Numbered from the stretch's first letter, positions 1 through 7,842 are shown. The stretch: DNA of 64,000 bases from Alphaproteobacteria bacterium UBA3768 (GCA_002372315.1 DFFU01000003.1:36913-100912), one strand, 5' to 3'. The notes: a model not told the origin generated them from the letters alone. Numbers and translations: made by a program.

Positions 1-1659
1 TTATATGACGAAGATAGCGGTCAATGCTATTCACCTTGTGAAGATGGCTTTAGAGATAATGATGGTGTTTGTCATGAATGTACAGACACAGTGGCTTATC
101 CAGTCCACAACAATGAATGCTTTAGGGTTTGTACAAAAGAAACGCGTGAGATGGTTACAAATTATTGTGCTCCTGTGTGTGTTACACCAAGGGATGTGTA
201 TGATTTAGACACGAGAAGTTGTGTATCTTGTTACTCCGAAAATGTACGTGCAATTTCCAAAGAGGATTGCGAAACGAAATGTACAAATTCAAGTGGTAAG
301 ATCCGCGAATATGTTGATGGCGTTTGTCGCTTTACCTGTAGTGGGCATGGAACAGAAAAAGACGGCAAATGTGTTTGCCACTTAGGATTCTTTGGTGATA
401 AGTGCGATACGACCTGTGATGGATTTATAGATAATGATGGTAATTGTCATGGTTGTCGTGATTCAGAAGAATGGGCAACATCTGAAAGTGAATGCTCTAG
501 ATGTTTGAACCGCTATTACAATACAACAAACGGTAAGTGTTCAACATGTGAAAATAATCATTTTGAGGACGCATCTGGTGTCTGTCACATTTGCTCTGAT
601 CCAAAGCCATATAACACTTATAAGGTAAGTTGTGATAATTGTACCAACAGAGAATATAGTGGTAGTACTTGTTATCAAACTTGTACTGCTTCCCAATTTA
701 GAGATGGAAATGGATATTGCCAAAGTTGCAGCACCGACGCATCCGTAACTACCTCTAAAGAAGAATGCGACAGGTGTTCTAACAGGTCTTGGTTTGCAAA
801 TGTGTGCTATCCGAAATGCGCAAGCAATCAATTCAGGGATGCCAATGGTGAATGTCATACATGTAACATAACATCACCCTTTATTTCCTATAAAGCAGAG
901 TGCGATTTTTGTGGTACAACACGTGAATATGTGAATAACATGTGCTATCTAAAATGTACTGATTCCCAATTTAAGGATGACAATCGAATCTGTTACAATT
1001 GTAATACGACAGAATCTGTCGCGTCATCACAGGAAGAATGTACAAAATGCTCTGCCAGAACGTGGTTTGAAAATATGTGTTATCCTCAATGTAGTACTGG
1101 TAAATTCAGGGATGCCAATGCTGTATGCCATTCTTGTGACACAGAATCGACAATTGTTACCTCAAAAACTCAATGCGATTTTTGTAGTACGACGCGTGAG
1201 TATTTGAATAACAAGTGCTACCTCAAGTGTGGTTCTAATCAATTTAGGGATGCCGATGCTGTATGCCATTCTTGTGACACAGCCTCATCAATCACAACCT
1301 CGGAAGCGCAATGTAGTCTTTGTGGAATAAAACGTGAATATAGCGACAACAAGTGTATTCTAAAGTGTTCAAGTACCCAATTTAAGGCTTCAGATGGAAC
1401 TTGTCAAGATTGTACCTCAACAGAATCTGTTGCATCTGATCGAACAGAATGTGCAAAATGTTCTGCAAGATCATGGTTTGGAAATATGTGCTATCCGTCC
1501 TGTGGGACAAATAAGTTTAGAGATGCCTATGGTGTCTGCCACGATTGCTCAATTGACTATTCTTACACAACATATAAAGTTGAATGTGACAAATGTCCAA
1601 CTTCTGGCACAAATGCGCGAACATATAGTGACAACAAGTGTTCTAAAAAAACATCCTAA
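1..1659 (+). CDS. Cys-rich repeat surface protein, 3' part
   Basis: The reading frame is open from base 1, so the true start lies to the left; the GTG at 91 is internal. The visible 552 residues are built of about ten units of roughly 45-48 residues with the pattern C-Y-x2-C-x4-QFRD-x3-G-x-C-x2-C, a Ser/Thr-rich stretch, then EC-x2-C and R-(E/W)-(Y/F). Units alternate between an 'REY' and an 'R-WF' type, suggesting a doubled ancestral unit. An EGF-like segment (C-x-C-x5-G-x2-C spacing) lies near residues 110-140. The high Cys content and repeat regularity imply an exported, disulfide-rich extracellular protein. No catalytic motif is seen. It ends directly before a strong terminator. Function unknown; adhesion or a surface coat is a guess. 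Confidence 0.85.
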   Translation, partial: LYDEDSGQCYSPCEDGFRDNDGVCHECTDTVAYPVHNNECFRVCTKETREMVTNYCAPVCVTPRDVYDLDTRSCVSCYSENVRAISKEDCETKCTNSSGKIREYVDGVCRFTCSGHGTEKDGKCVCHLGFFGDKCDTTCDGFIDNDGNCHGCRDSEEWATSESECSRCLNRYYNTTNGKCSTCENNHFEDASGVCHICSDPKPYNTYKVSCDNCTNREYSGSTCYQTCTASQFRDGNGYCQSCSTDASVTTSKEECDRCSNRSWFANVCYPKCASNQFRDANGECHTCNITSPFISYKAECDFCGTTREYVNNMCYLKCTDSQFKDDNRICYNCNTTESVASSQEECTKCSARTWFENMCYPQCSTGKFRDANAVCHSCDTESTIVTSKTQCDFCSTTREYLNNKCYLKCGSNQFRDADAVCHSCDTASSITTSEAQCSLCGIKREYSDNKCILKCSSTQFKASDGTCQDCTSTESVASDRTECAKCSARSWFGNMCYPSCGTNKFRDAYGVCHDCSIDYSYTTYKVECDKCPTSGTNARTYSDNKCSKKTS

Positions 1660-1664
1660 TAAAA

Positions 1665-1698
1665 ATACCATCAGTTCATGCTGATGGTATTCTTTTTT
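1665..1698 (+). terminator. Intrinsic terminator of the Cys-rich gene
   Basis: A perfect 10-bp inverted repeat (ATACCATCAG / CTGATGGTAT) with a 6-nt loop is followed by a T-rich run and starts 6 nt after the stop codon. Confidence 0.9.
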
Positions 1699-1785
1699 AA
1701 ATATATTCATCCCACCCCTATATCGCATGAATCTTTTGGCTAATCTATTTCTTTAATCCAAAATTTCCGTTGGATTTATACTTGA

Positions 1786-1823
1786 TACAAAAAACAAACG
1801 CCGACACATCGCCGGCGTTTTTT
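1786..1823. terminator. Bidirectional terminator downstream of groEL
   Basis: The stem AACGCCG / CGGCGTT has A residues on its left and T residues on its right, so it can act on the minus-strand groEL transcript and on anything arriving from the left. Confidence 0.85.
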
Positions 1824-1839
1824 AATTGAATAGATGGGT

Positions 1840-3486
1840 CTAATACATACCGCCCATACCACCCATGTCAGGGCCATGTGAATGACCACCACAGGCACAT
1901 TTATCTTCGGGTTTATCCGCCACCATCGCTTCGGTTGTAATCAACAATCCACCGATTGAGGCAGCACCTTCCAAAGCTGTACGAACCACTTTTGTCGGAT
2001 CAATGATACCTGATTTAAACATATCCACATATTCATTATTACGTGCATCATATCCAGTATTTGTTTCATATTTTTCCAACAACTTACCCACAACAACAGA
2101 TCCATCTACGGCCGCATTGGCTGTAATTTGGCGGATTGGGGCTTGCAAGGCTTTGCGAATAATGTCCACACCAACACGTTGATCATCATTAGCAGGTTTA
2201 ACCTTATCCAGCGCTTTTGTGGCATAGAGTAAAGCCGTACCACCACCGGTTACAATACCTTCTTTGACCGCTGCACGCGTTGCATGTAAGGCATCATCCA
2301 CGCGGTCTTTCTTTTCTTTCACTTCAACTTCACTGGCACCGCCCACTTTAATCACAGCGACACCACCGGACAACTTACCCAAGCGTTCTTGCAATTTTTC
2401 ACGATCATAATCGGAACTGGCTGTTTCAATTTGCTTTTTAATTTGTTCGCAACGCGCTTGAATATCTGCTTTATCACCCGCACCATCCACGATAGTTGTT
2501 TCATCCTTGGTAATCGTGACAGATTTTGCTGTTCCCAGCATATCCAAACGAACTTCTTCCAATTTCATGCCCAAGTCAGCGGATACAACCTGTCCTTTGG
2601 TCAAGATAGCAATATCCTCCAACATGGCTTTACGACGATCACCAAAACCAGGCGCTTTAACAGCGGCAATCTTTAAACCACCGCGTAATTTATTGACAAC
2701 CAATGTTGCCAAAGCCTCACCTTCAATGTCTTCGGCAATAATCAATAAAGGACGACCCGTTTGAATAACGGCTTCCAAAATGGGCACCAAAGGTTGCAAA
2801 GTAGAAAGTTTGGATTCATTAATTAAAACGTACGGATTTTCCAATTCAGCTGTCATTTTTTCAGCATTGGTCACAAAGTAAGGCGACAAATAACCACGAT
2901 CAAATTGCATCCCTTCCACAACATCCAATTCGGTTTCCATACCTTTGGCATCTTCCACAGTTATGACACCATCTTTACCAACTTTATCCATGGCTTTGGC
3001 GATATCATCCCCAATGGAAGAATCCCCATTAGCAGAAATTGTACCAATTTGGGCAATTTCTTCGTTGGTGGAAACTTCTTTACTACGGGACTTAATATCT
3101 TCCACAACAGCAGACACCGCCATATCAATACCACGCTTTAAATCCATCGGATTCATACCAGCAGCCACAGCCTTACATCCTTCACGGATAATAGATTGCG
3201 CCAAAACGGTCGCAGTCGTTGTACCATCACCAGCCACATCGGCGGATTTACTGGCAACCTCGCGCACCATTTGTGCACCCATATTTTCAAATTTATCGGC
3301 CAATTCAATTTCTTTAGCAACTGATACACCATCCTTGGTGATACGTGGGGCACCATAGGCTTTATTTAAAACAACGTTGCGTCCTTTGGGGCCCAATGTT
3401 ACCTTCACTGTATCTGCCAACAAATCAACACCCTTTAACATTTTTTCACGGGCACTGACTCCGAATTTAATCTCTTTTGCACTCAT
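1840..3486 (-). CDS. groL: Chaperonin GroEL (Hsp60)
   Basis: A 548-residue full-length GroEL. The N-terminus AKEIKFGVSAREKML, the ATP-binding TLGPKGRN and GDGTTTATVLA segments and the hinge region are all typical. It folds client proteins as a 14-mer with GroES in the cytoplasm. It lies 17 bp downstream of groES and is cotranscribed with it. The C-terminal tail is unusual: where most bacteria carry only GGM repeats, this one has a C-A-C-G-G-H-S-H-G stretch before GGMGGMY, which could bind metal or form disulfides (inference). The start follows an AAGGAAA-type ribosome binding site. Confidence 0.98.
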   Translation of the reverse strand: MSAKEIKFGVSAREKMLKGVDLLADTVKVTLGPKGRNVVLNKAYGAPRITKDGVSVAKEIELADKFENMGAQMVREVASKSADVAGDGTTTATVLAQSIIREGCKAVAAGMNPMDLKRGIDMAVSAVVEDIKSRSKEVSTNEEIAQIGTISANGDSSIGDDIAKAMDKVGKDGVITVEDAKGMETELDVVEGMQFDRGYLSPYFVTNAEKMTAELENPYVLINESKLSTLQPLVPILEAVIQTGRPLLIIAEDIEGEALATLVVNKLRGGLKIAAVKAPGFGDRRKAMLEDIAILTKGQVVSADLGMKLEEVRLDMLGTAKSVTITKDETTIVDGAGDKADIQARCEQIKKQIETASSDYDREKLQERLGKLSGGVAVIKVGGASEVEVKEKKDRVDDALHATRAAVKEGIVTGGGTALLYATKALDKVKPANDDQRVGVDIIRKALQAPIRQITANAAVDGSVVVGKLLEKYETNTGYDARNNEYVDMFKSGIIDPTKVVRTALEGAASIGGLLITTEAMVADKPEDKCACGGHSHGPDMGGMGGMY

Positions 3487-3503
3487 TTTATTTTCCTTTC
3501 AAA

Positions 3504-3791
3504 TTATTCCAAAATGCCAAATACTTCTGATTCTTTCATGATAATCAGGTCTTCACCATTGATTTTAATTTCAGTACCAGACCATTTACCAAATAAAACT
3601 TTATCCCCAACTTTCAAGGTCATAGCCACAGTTTTTCCATCTTCATCACGACCACCAGGGCCCACCGCAACCACTTCCCCTGTGGAAGGTTTTTCCTTTG
3701 CGGTATCAGGAATAATTAAACCTCCTGCTGTTTTATTTTCTTCGGCCAAACGTTTAATGACCACACGATCCAACAATGGTTTTAAGTTCAT
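3504..3791 (-). CDS. groS: Co-chaperonin GroES (Hsp10)
   Basis: A 95-residue GroES of normal length. It starts MNLKPLLDRVVIKR, has the mobile-loop region around residues 17-33 (EENKTAGGLIIPDTAKEK) and the GKWSGTEIKINGED roof/base segment. It is the first gene of the groES-groEL operon. A sigma-70-type promoter lies upstream. No CIRCE inverted repeat (TTAGCACTC-N9-GAGTGCTAA) is visible, so HrcA control is not supported by this sequence. Confidence 0.97.
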   Translation of the reverse strand: MNLKPLLDRVVIKRLAEENKTAGGLIIPDTAKEKPSTGEVVAVGPGGRDEDGKTVAMTLKVGDKVLFGKWSGTEIKINGEDLIIMKESEVFGILE

Positions 3792-3842
3792 TTTCTTTCC
3801 TTTCGTTATCTAAGTTAAAAACCGTTTTTTTATTGTGCAGCT

Positions 3843-3871
3843 TATATAGTACAATTTTATGTAAAAGTCAA
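3843..3871 (-). promoter_or_regulatory. groES-groEL promoter
   Basis: On the minus strand a -35 TTGACT (3866-3871) and a -10 TATATA (3843-3848) are separated by exactly 17 nt. No CIRCE or sigma-32-like sequence is evident. Confidence 0.75.
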
Positions 3872-3883
3872 GATTTTAAGCAT

Positions 3884-3912
3884 AAAAAAACGTATCCCAA
3901 AGGATACGTTTT
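3884..3912 (-). terminator. Terminator of the rpmJ gene
   Basis: The stem AACGTATCC / GGATACGTT has a 4-nt loop. On the minus strand it is followed by a run of T, placing it 13 nt after the rpmJ stop and insulating groES. Confidence 0.85.
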
Positions 3913-3922
3913 GCAAAATCAA

Positions 3923-4048
3923 TTAGCCCTGTTTTGCTTTTAGCTTAGGCTTTTTCTTATTAATCACATAGACATGGCCTTTACGACGCACAACTTTACA
4001 ATTCTTATCACGCGCTTTGGCAGATTTCAAAGAAGAACGGACCTTCAT
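3923..4048 (-). CDS. rpmJ: 50S ribosomal protein L36, zinc-independent form
   Basis: A 41-residue protein beginning MKVRSSLKSAKARDKNC and ending KPKLKAKQG. This is the long C-minus L36 (YkgO type) with VVRRKGHVYVINKK in the middle. It has only one Cys, so it lacks the CCHC zinc ribbon of classical L36. It is part of the large ribosomal subunit. It is a single-gene transcript with its own consensus promoter and terminator. The start is preceded by an AAAGGAAA-type site. Confidence 0.95.
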   Translation of the reverse strand: MKVRSSLKSAKARDKNCKVVRRKGHVYVINKKKPKLKAKQG

Positions 4049-4088
4049 AGCTTTTTCCTTTCATGAATTTTCAACAAAATTTTGGGCT

Positions 4089-4117
4089 ATTATACAAAAA
4101 AGAACACCCTTTGTCAA
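4089..4117 (-). promoter_or_regulatory. Consensus promoter of rpmJ
   Basis: On the minus strand a perfect -35 TTGACA (4112-4117), a 17-nt spacer and a perfect -10 TATAAT (4089-4094). Confidence 0.88.
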
Positions 4118-4132
4118 GCACTATTTTTTATA

Positions 4133-4161
4133 TTGACTTCTTTTTTAAAATAATTTAAGTT
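4133..4161 (+). promoter_or_regulatory. Promoter of the prepilin leader transcript, copy 1
   Basis: A -35 TTGACT (4133-4138), a 17-nt spacer and a weak -10 TAAGTT (4156-4161). The same arrangement (TTGACA-N17-TAAATT) stands in front of the homologous gene at 37199, which supports the call despite the weak -10. Transcription would begin near 4168. Confidence 0.6.
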
Positions 4162-4167
4162 GTTCTT

Positions 4168-4325
4168 GCTTATGTCATTGCACATAAGTCGGAACAGAAA
4201 TTCCGAACATAACGAAAACCGCCTTAGGGCGGATGGTTTGGTGAATATATTGAATAACCAACACTGCTCGTTATGGTAGTATTTCTGCGTCCGTCCACTT
4301 TTAAAAAAGTGGATTTTTTATTTTT
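4168..4325 (+). ncRNA. Structured 5' leader RNA with terminator, copy 1
   Basis: Helices visible in order: P1 CTTATGT/ACATAAG (4169-4188, loop CATTGC); P2 CGGAA/TTCCG (4190-4205); a long-range helix CATAACG (4208-4214) with CGTTATG (4269-4275) enclosing P3 CCGCC/GGCGG (4219-4232) and P4 TTGGT/ACCAA (4238-4261, loop containing AATATATTGAATA); then terminator hairpin P5 TCCACTTT/AAAGTGGA (4294-4313) with a T run. Copy 2 at 37216-37374 keeps every helix, several with compensatory changes. GGGCGGA (4227-4233) can also pair with TCCGTCC (4290-4296), which would open P5. I interpret this as a cis-acting attenuator or riboswitch-like element; it matches no class I recognise. Confidence 0.75.
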
Positions 4326-4339
4326 AAAAGGAGGTTATC

Positions 4340-5542
4340 ATGACAGAGCGTGGGCGCAGTTTAACAGAGATGTTGGGGACATTGAGCATTATGGGGATAT
4401 TGTCTGTTGTGGGGATATGGGGATATCGCCATATAGTCAATTCCCATGATGCCAACACGATTTTACATGATATCAATATGATGGCACATACCTGCGCGGC
4501 ACAATTGGTGATGATGGATCGGACAGAATGTGCTTTATCCGATTTTCCCAATAAAATTGATGATAAATACCCTGTGTCTGCACAAAGGGTCAATAACGAT
4601 TATTTTAAATTAGTTGTATCCAATATTCCCCAATCCATTTGTCAGGAGCTGTTAAATAAAGGGATGCCTTTGGCCAGCCAAATCTATCCTTTTACATGTG
4701 TTGAAACGAATCAATTTGAATGGACATTTCACAAAAATTTAGAAGGTACTGTTTCCGCAAAATTTTGTCACAGCGATTTAGATTGTAATGTATGTGGGGT
4801 ATGTCAAATAGCGGATGGTCAAAGTCAAGGGATTTGTATGGGGTCTTGTGCTACCCCTGCACATGCGTGTGAAACGAATGAGGATTGTAATACCGAAAAT
4901 GAATGTATGGTTTGTAATCTTGAAACGCATACCTGTCAAGATGGTTGTCAACGCGTAGAATATTTAGAAAGCTCAGGAACACAGTATATTGATACAGGTG
5001 TATTAGCAAACGGTTCTTTTGACGCAGAACATAAGATAAAAACAGATCCAACTAACACAAGAAAGTTTATTGTTGCGGGTACAAGAACTGCCACACAACA
5101 CTTAAACTTTGGACAATTTGAACCATCAAGCAAAAACTTTATTCTTGCATATCTTGGTACTTGGTGGACTATAAATAATAAAACATACCCAAATACAGAA
5201 TATGAAACAAAAGTCCATTACAAAAGTGGTAATCAATACGCTGTTTTAAACGGTGAAACAATCGGTAATGCTTCCTTAACTGGAACAGAACAACTTGATA
5301 TAAACATTTACTTATTTAAACGTAATTTTTATAATCCAGAAACTCAAGAAGATATCCAACCAATGATAGGTAGAATGTATTACTTTAAGATGTGGAATAA
5401 CGGCACGCTTATTCGTGATTTTGTCCCTATTCTCTCTCCCGAATCATCCAAAGGCGGTGGTGAAGCCTGTATGTTTGACAAAGTTACCAAAAAACTTTTC
5501 TGTAATGCTGGCTCTGGCAATTTCAAAACAAATAAAGATTGA
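4340..5542 (+). CDS. Prepilin-headed Cys-rich LamG-like surface protein
   Basis: A 400-residue protein. Residues 1-35 are a type IV prepilin-like head: a short basic MTERGRS leader, then a hydrophobic helix (LSIMGILSVVGIWGY) with a Glu 5 residues after the Ser. Residues about 36-135 look like a pilin globular region; residues about 140-205 are Cys-rich with repeated C-x-x-D-x-D/C-x-x-C motifs; residues 207-400 form a concanavalin/LamG-like domain opening VEYLESSGTQYIDTG and closing on FCNAGSG-F-KTNKD. The start follows AAGGAGG at 6 nt. It is probably processed by a prepilin peptidase and displayed on a pseudopilus or the surface (inference). A paralogue lies at 36021-37199, and both follow the same leader RNA. 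Confidence 0.85.
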   Translation: MTERGRSLTEMLGTLSIMGILSVVGIWGYRHIVNSHDANTILHDINMMAHTCAAQLVMMDRTECALSDFPNKIDDKYPVSAQRVNNDYFKLVVSNIPQSICQELLNKGMPLASQIYPFTCVETNQFEWTFHKNLEGTVSAKFCHSDLDCNVCGVCQIADGQSQGICMGSCATPAHACETNEDCNTENECMVCNLETHTCQDGCQRVEYLESSGTQYIDTGVLANGSFDAEHKIKTDPTNTRKFIVAGTRTATQHLNFGQFEPSSKNFILAYLGTWWTINNKTYPNTEYETKVHYKSGNQYAVLNGETIGNASLTGTEQLDINIYLFKRNFYNPETQEDIQPMIGRMYYFKMWNNGTLIRDFVPILSPESSKGGGEACMFDKVTKKLFCNAGSGNFKTNKD

Positions 5543-5555
5543 AGTGAGCAAAAAA

Positions 5556-6149
5556 TTATAAACTTCTTCTGGATTTGAGTGCCATTTGCAATGTGCCATC
5601 ATCCAAATAATCCAATTCGCCTCCGACAGGTACACCACGCGCCAGAGTTGTAAGTTTAACGGGATACTTTTCCAATCGATCAGCTACATAATGCGCAGTC
5701 GTTTGCCCATCCACAGTGGCAGGCAAAGCCAAAATCACTTCTTCAATATTACCTTTTTGCACACGCCCAACCAATGAATCCAAATGTAAATCATCTGGTC
5801 CAACACCATCAATAGCGGACAAAACCCCCCCCAAAATGTGATAAACACCATGAAAGATGTTGCCACGTTCCAAAGCCCATAAATCCGCAATATCACGCAC
5901 CACACAAACTTGCTTTTTATCACGCTTCAAATCGGCGCAAACACTGCATGGGCTTTGCGTATCAAAATTGCCACAAATGGGGCAAATCTGCACATGATCA
6001 ACTACTGCTTGCATGGTCTCTATCATGGGTTGCATTTGTGCTTTTGGATTATCCAACAAAGACAACACAGCACGCCTTGCCGATCGCGGTCCCAACGTGG
6101 GTAGTCGCGCAAACAAACCCACCAAACGTTCTATCTCTGGAGCGGGCAT
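5556..6149 (-). CDS. recR: Recombination protein RecR
   Basis: A 197-residue RecR of normal size. It has the N-terminal helix-hairpin-helix (LPTLGPRSARRAV), a C4 zinc finger around residues 56-72 (C-P-I-C ... C-S-V-C) and a Toprim domain with VVRDIADLWALE. It acts with RecF/RecO in gap repair and loading of RecA. It converges with the prepilin gene with only 13 bp between the stops, and no terminator is seen in that gap. It is downstream of ybaB, the usual order, but dnaX is not in the cluster here. Confidence 0.97.
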   Translation of the reverse strand: MPAPEIERLVGLFARLPTLGPRSARRAVLSLLDNPKAQMQPMIETMQAVVDHVQICPICGNFDTQSPCSVCADLKRDKKQVCVVRDIADLWALERGNIFHGVYHILGGVLSAIDGVGPDDLHLDSLVGRVQKGNIEEVILALPATVDGQTTAHYVADRLEKYPVKLTTLARGVPVGGELDYLDDGTLQMALKSRRSL

Positions 6150-6157
6150 CTTTTTCC

Positions 6158-6475
6158 TTAAAACGGCATTTTAAATCCAGGAGGCAACCCCAAATTCTTT
6201 TGCATTTTTTCCATTTCTGATGCCATATAAGTATCGGCTTTTTCACGTGCATCAGAAATAGCCACTGTAATGAGGTCTTCCAAAGACTCTTTATCCTTTA
6301 ACAAAGAATCATCAATCTGGGCTTTGACACCATAGCCTTTGCCTGTCAAAGTTATTTTGACCAAGCCGTTGCCCGCTTGTCCCTCAAAAGTCAATTCTTC
6401 CATTTTGGATTGCAAAATTGTCATTTGAGACTGTACCTTTTGTGCTTTCAGCATTAATTCACCAATATTTTTCAT
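6158..6475 (-). CDS. Nucleoid-associated protein YbaB/EbfC
   Basis: A 105-residue protein beginning MKNIGELMLKAQKVQSQM, with the GxAGNGLVKITLTGKG core and the C-terminal MxKMQKNLGLPPGFKMPF typical of the family. It is a small dimeric DNA-binding protein. It sits 8 bp upstream of recR in a two-gene operon. A purine-rich AAAGGAT site precedes the start. Confidence 0.95.
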   Translation of the reverse strand: MKNIGELMLKAQKVQSQMTILQSKMEELTFEGQAGNGLVKITLTGKGYGVKAQIDDSLLKDKESLEDLITVAISDAREKADTYMASEMEKMQKNLGLPPGFKMPF

Positions 6476-6571
6476 TTTATATCCTTTGTTAAAGTTGGTG
6501 TTTTTAGCCTATAAAATTTTATCGTAAAAATCAAGAAAAAAATATGAAACAAAAGATTTTCAAAATTTTTC

Positions 6572-6600
6572 TTGACAGAGGGGGATATTTTTTGTATAAT
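6572..6600 (+). promoter_or_regulatory. Consensus promoter of tRNA-Leu
   Basis: A perfect TTGACA (6572-6577), 17 nt, and a perfect TATAAT (6595-6600). The tRNA starts 15 nt after the -10. Confidence 0.9.
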
Positions 6601-6614
6601 TACGCTTACCTTAT

Positions 6615-6701
6615 GCCTCCATGGCGGAATTGGTAGACGCGGCAGACTCAAAATCTGCTCTTAGCAATAAGGTGCTGGTTCAAGTCCGGCTGGAGGTACC
6701 A
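6615..6701 (+). tRNA. tRNA-Leu(CAA)
   Basis: The acceptor GCCTCCA pairs with TGGAGGT, there is a long variable arm, the anticodon loop CTCAAAA gives CAA, and the T arm is GCTGG-TTCAAGT-CCGGC. CCA is encoded. Its 3' end and T-arm sequence recur at three places downstream, marking it as a likely integration site. Confidence 0.95.
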
Positions 6702-6872
6702 AATCAAGCGGCTCCCTTTTGGGGAGCTGATTTTTTTATATTTTCCAAACACTTGTACTGGTTCGATGAATACCTCTTCCGAAAGTGTTAAATTTCGTAA
6801 ATTATCGAACTCGTTCAGGCAGATTCCTTTAAAAACAAGTATTTATACGAGTTCAAGTCCGACTAGCCCCAA
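6695..6872 (+). repeat. tRNA-tail repeat, copy A
   Basis: This copy includes the last bases of tRNA-Leu, the terminator, an inverted repeat GTTCGATGAA ... TTATCGAAC (about 6760-6807) and ends GTTCAAGTCCGACTAGCCCC. It aligns without any net gap to 8374-8551 (constant offset 1679). The first two thirds are nearly identical and the last third is more diverged. It contains no open reading frame. Confidence 0.85.
6705..6737 (+). terminator. Terminator after tRNA-Leu
   Basis: A GGCTCCC / GGGAGCT stem followed by TTTTTTT, 4 nt after the encoded CCA. It is part of the 176-bp repeat that recurs at 8374. Confidence 0.85.
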
Positions 6873-6921
6873 AGGAAAAAAATAACCCCATCAGAAACTG
6901 GGGGTATCACGACAGAAAAAA

Positions 6922-7812
6922 CTATCTCGTTACTTGTCTTTTCTTTAAAGCTATTTTTCCAATTTTTGTTTTTGAATGTTTTGCTACACGTTCAATCGGC
7001 ATCATTTCTTTGGCGAAATAGGTGTCTAAATAATGCTTCATAAATGTTTTTGAAAAATCGCCATAATAACATACTTCCGTATTAAATTGAATCCCTGCGA
7101 ATAAACATTTTTTAGCGACCATCCAATCGGTTATATTTGTTAGCCATTCTATCGGTTGAACTTCAACCCAATAGGGTTTTCCGCTCTCTAACGATTTTCC
7201 ATCAGATAACTTGATCCCAGTCTCAGTGAATATAGATCCCTTGGGACCATAACCAGGAACACGAACATACTTTTTGCCATCCAGTTGATATTCTCGATAG
7301 GATTTTGGCTTGAAAGGTGTGTCTATTTCTGAAAGACCCTTTTCTTCAGCTGAATCAAATGTGTATTTTTTTCCAGTCGAACGAAGGGACCTGCGGTGAT
7401 ATAAATATTCTAAAGCCTTGCTTCTGCGCTCATCAGCAACTGTTTGGGGGTATTCCCCATATTCCACGATTTCTACACCATTGATACCTTTTTTTCTGTT
7501 GGTTGGCTGTAGTTTGTGGGCTTCCGATGGAGACAAAGCAGGACGCACCGCGACATAACGTCTAGGGGGCAGCCCCATACGGATCTTATTACCCCAAGGG
7601 TCAATGCAATACACCCCCATATTCCCGGTCGAGGACCAGGACCAACAAGCTAAATCATTTTCAGAAGTACGATCAGCATTGTATGGCATATCGGTACCCA
7701 AGATGATAGCCAAATCCGTTGGTGCAACCTTTGTACCATACATTTTTATCACATCCAGAGCATCATCGCCCCATATTTTCTCTTCACTCAATAATGTAAA
7801 ATCCAAAGCCAT
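6922..7812 (-). CDS. Uncharacterised protein, DUF6273/SUMF1-like motifs
   Basis: A 296-residue protein starting MALDFTLLSEEK behind AAGGAGG; a longer frame to 7890 would run through the promoter, so the shorter start is chosen. The centre carries YVAVRPALSPSEA and VEYGEYPQT, motifs I associate with DUF6273/formylglycine-generating-enzyme-like folds of gut bacteria. W-S-W-S-S-T and the N-terminal 'LSEEKIWGDDALD' fit the same fold. No signal peptide. Active-site Cys residues of true sulfatase activators are not evident, so enzymatic activity is doubtful. It lies within the first cassette downstream of tRNA-Leu. The assignment is tentative. Confidence 0.7.
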   Translation of the reverse strand: MALDFTLLSEEKIWGDDALDVIKMYGTKVAPTDLAIILGTDMPYNADRTSENDLACWSWSSTGNMGVYCIDPWGNKIRMGLPPRRYVAVRPALSPSEAHKLQPTNRKKGINGVEIVEYGEYPQTVADERRSKALEYLYHRRSLRSTGKKYTFDSAEEKGLSEIDTPFKPKSYREYQLDGKKYVRVPGYGPKGSIFTETGIKLSDGKSLESGKPYWVEVQPIEWLTNITDWMVAKKCLFAGIQFNTEVCYYGDFSKTFMKHYLDTYFAKEMMPIERVAKHSKTKIGKIALKKRQVTR

Positions 7813-7842
7813 AATAGACCTCCTTGTTAAAAGAATGTCCTC

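Noticed and set aside
5..208. Open frame on the plus strand at the left edge
   Set aside because: It is out of frame with the Cys-rich gene, whose frame is open from base 1 and carries the conserved repeat.
2389..3358. Several plus-strand frames inside groEL
   Set aside because: Shadows of the strongly conserved GroEL frame; no ribosome binding sites and no recognisable protein.
3792..3922. CIRCE element for groESL
   Set aside because: No inverted TTAGCACTC/GAGTGCTAA is present; only a sigma-70-type promoter is seen.
4168..4325. Cyclic-di-GMP (GEMM) riboswitch before a pilin gene
   Set aside because: GEMM control of pilins was the first thought, but the conserved GEMM junction and tetraloop-receptor sequences are not found; the junction here is different.
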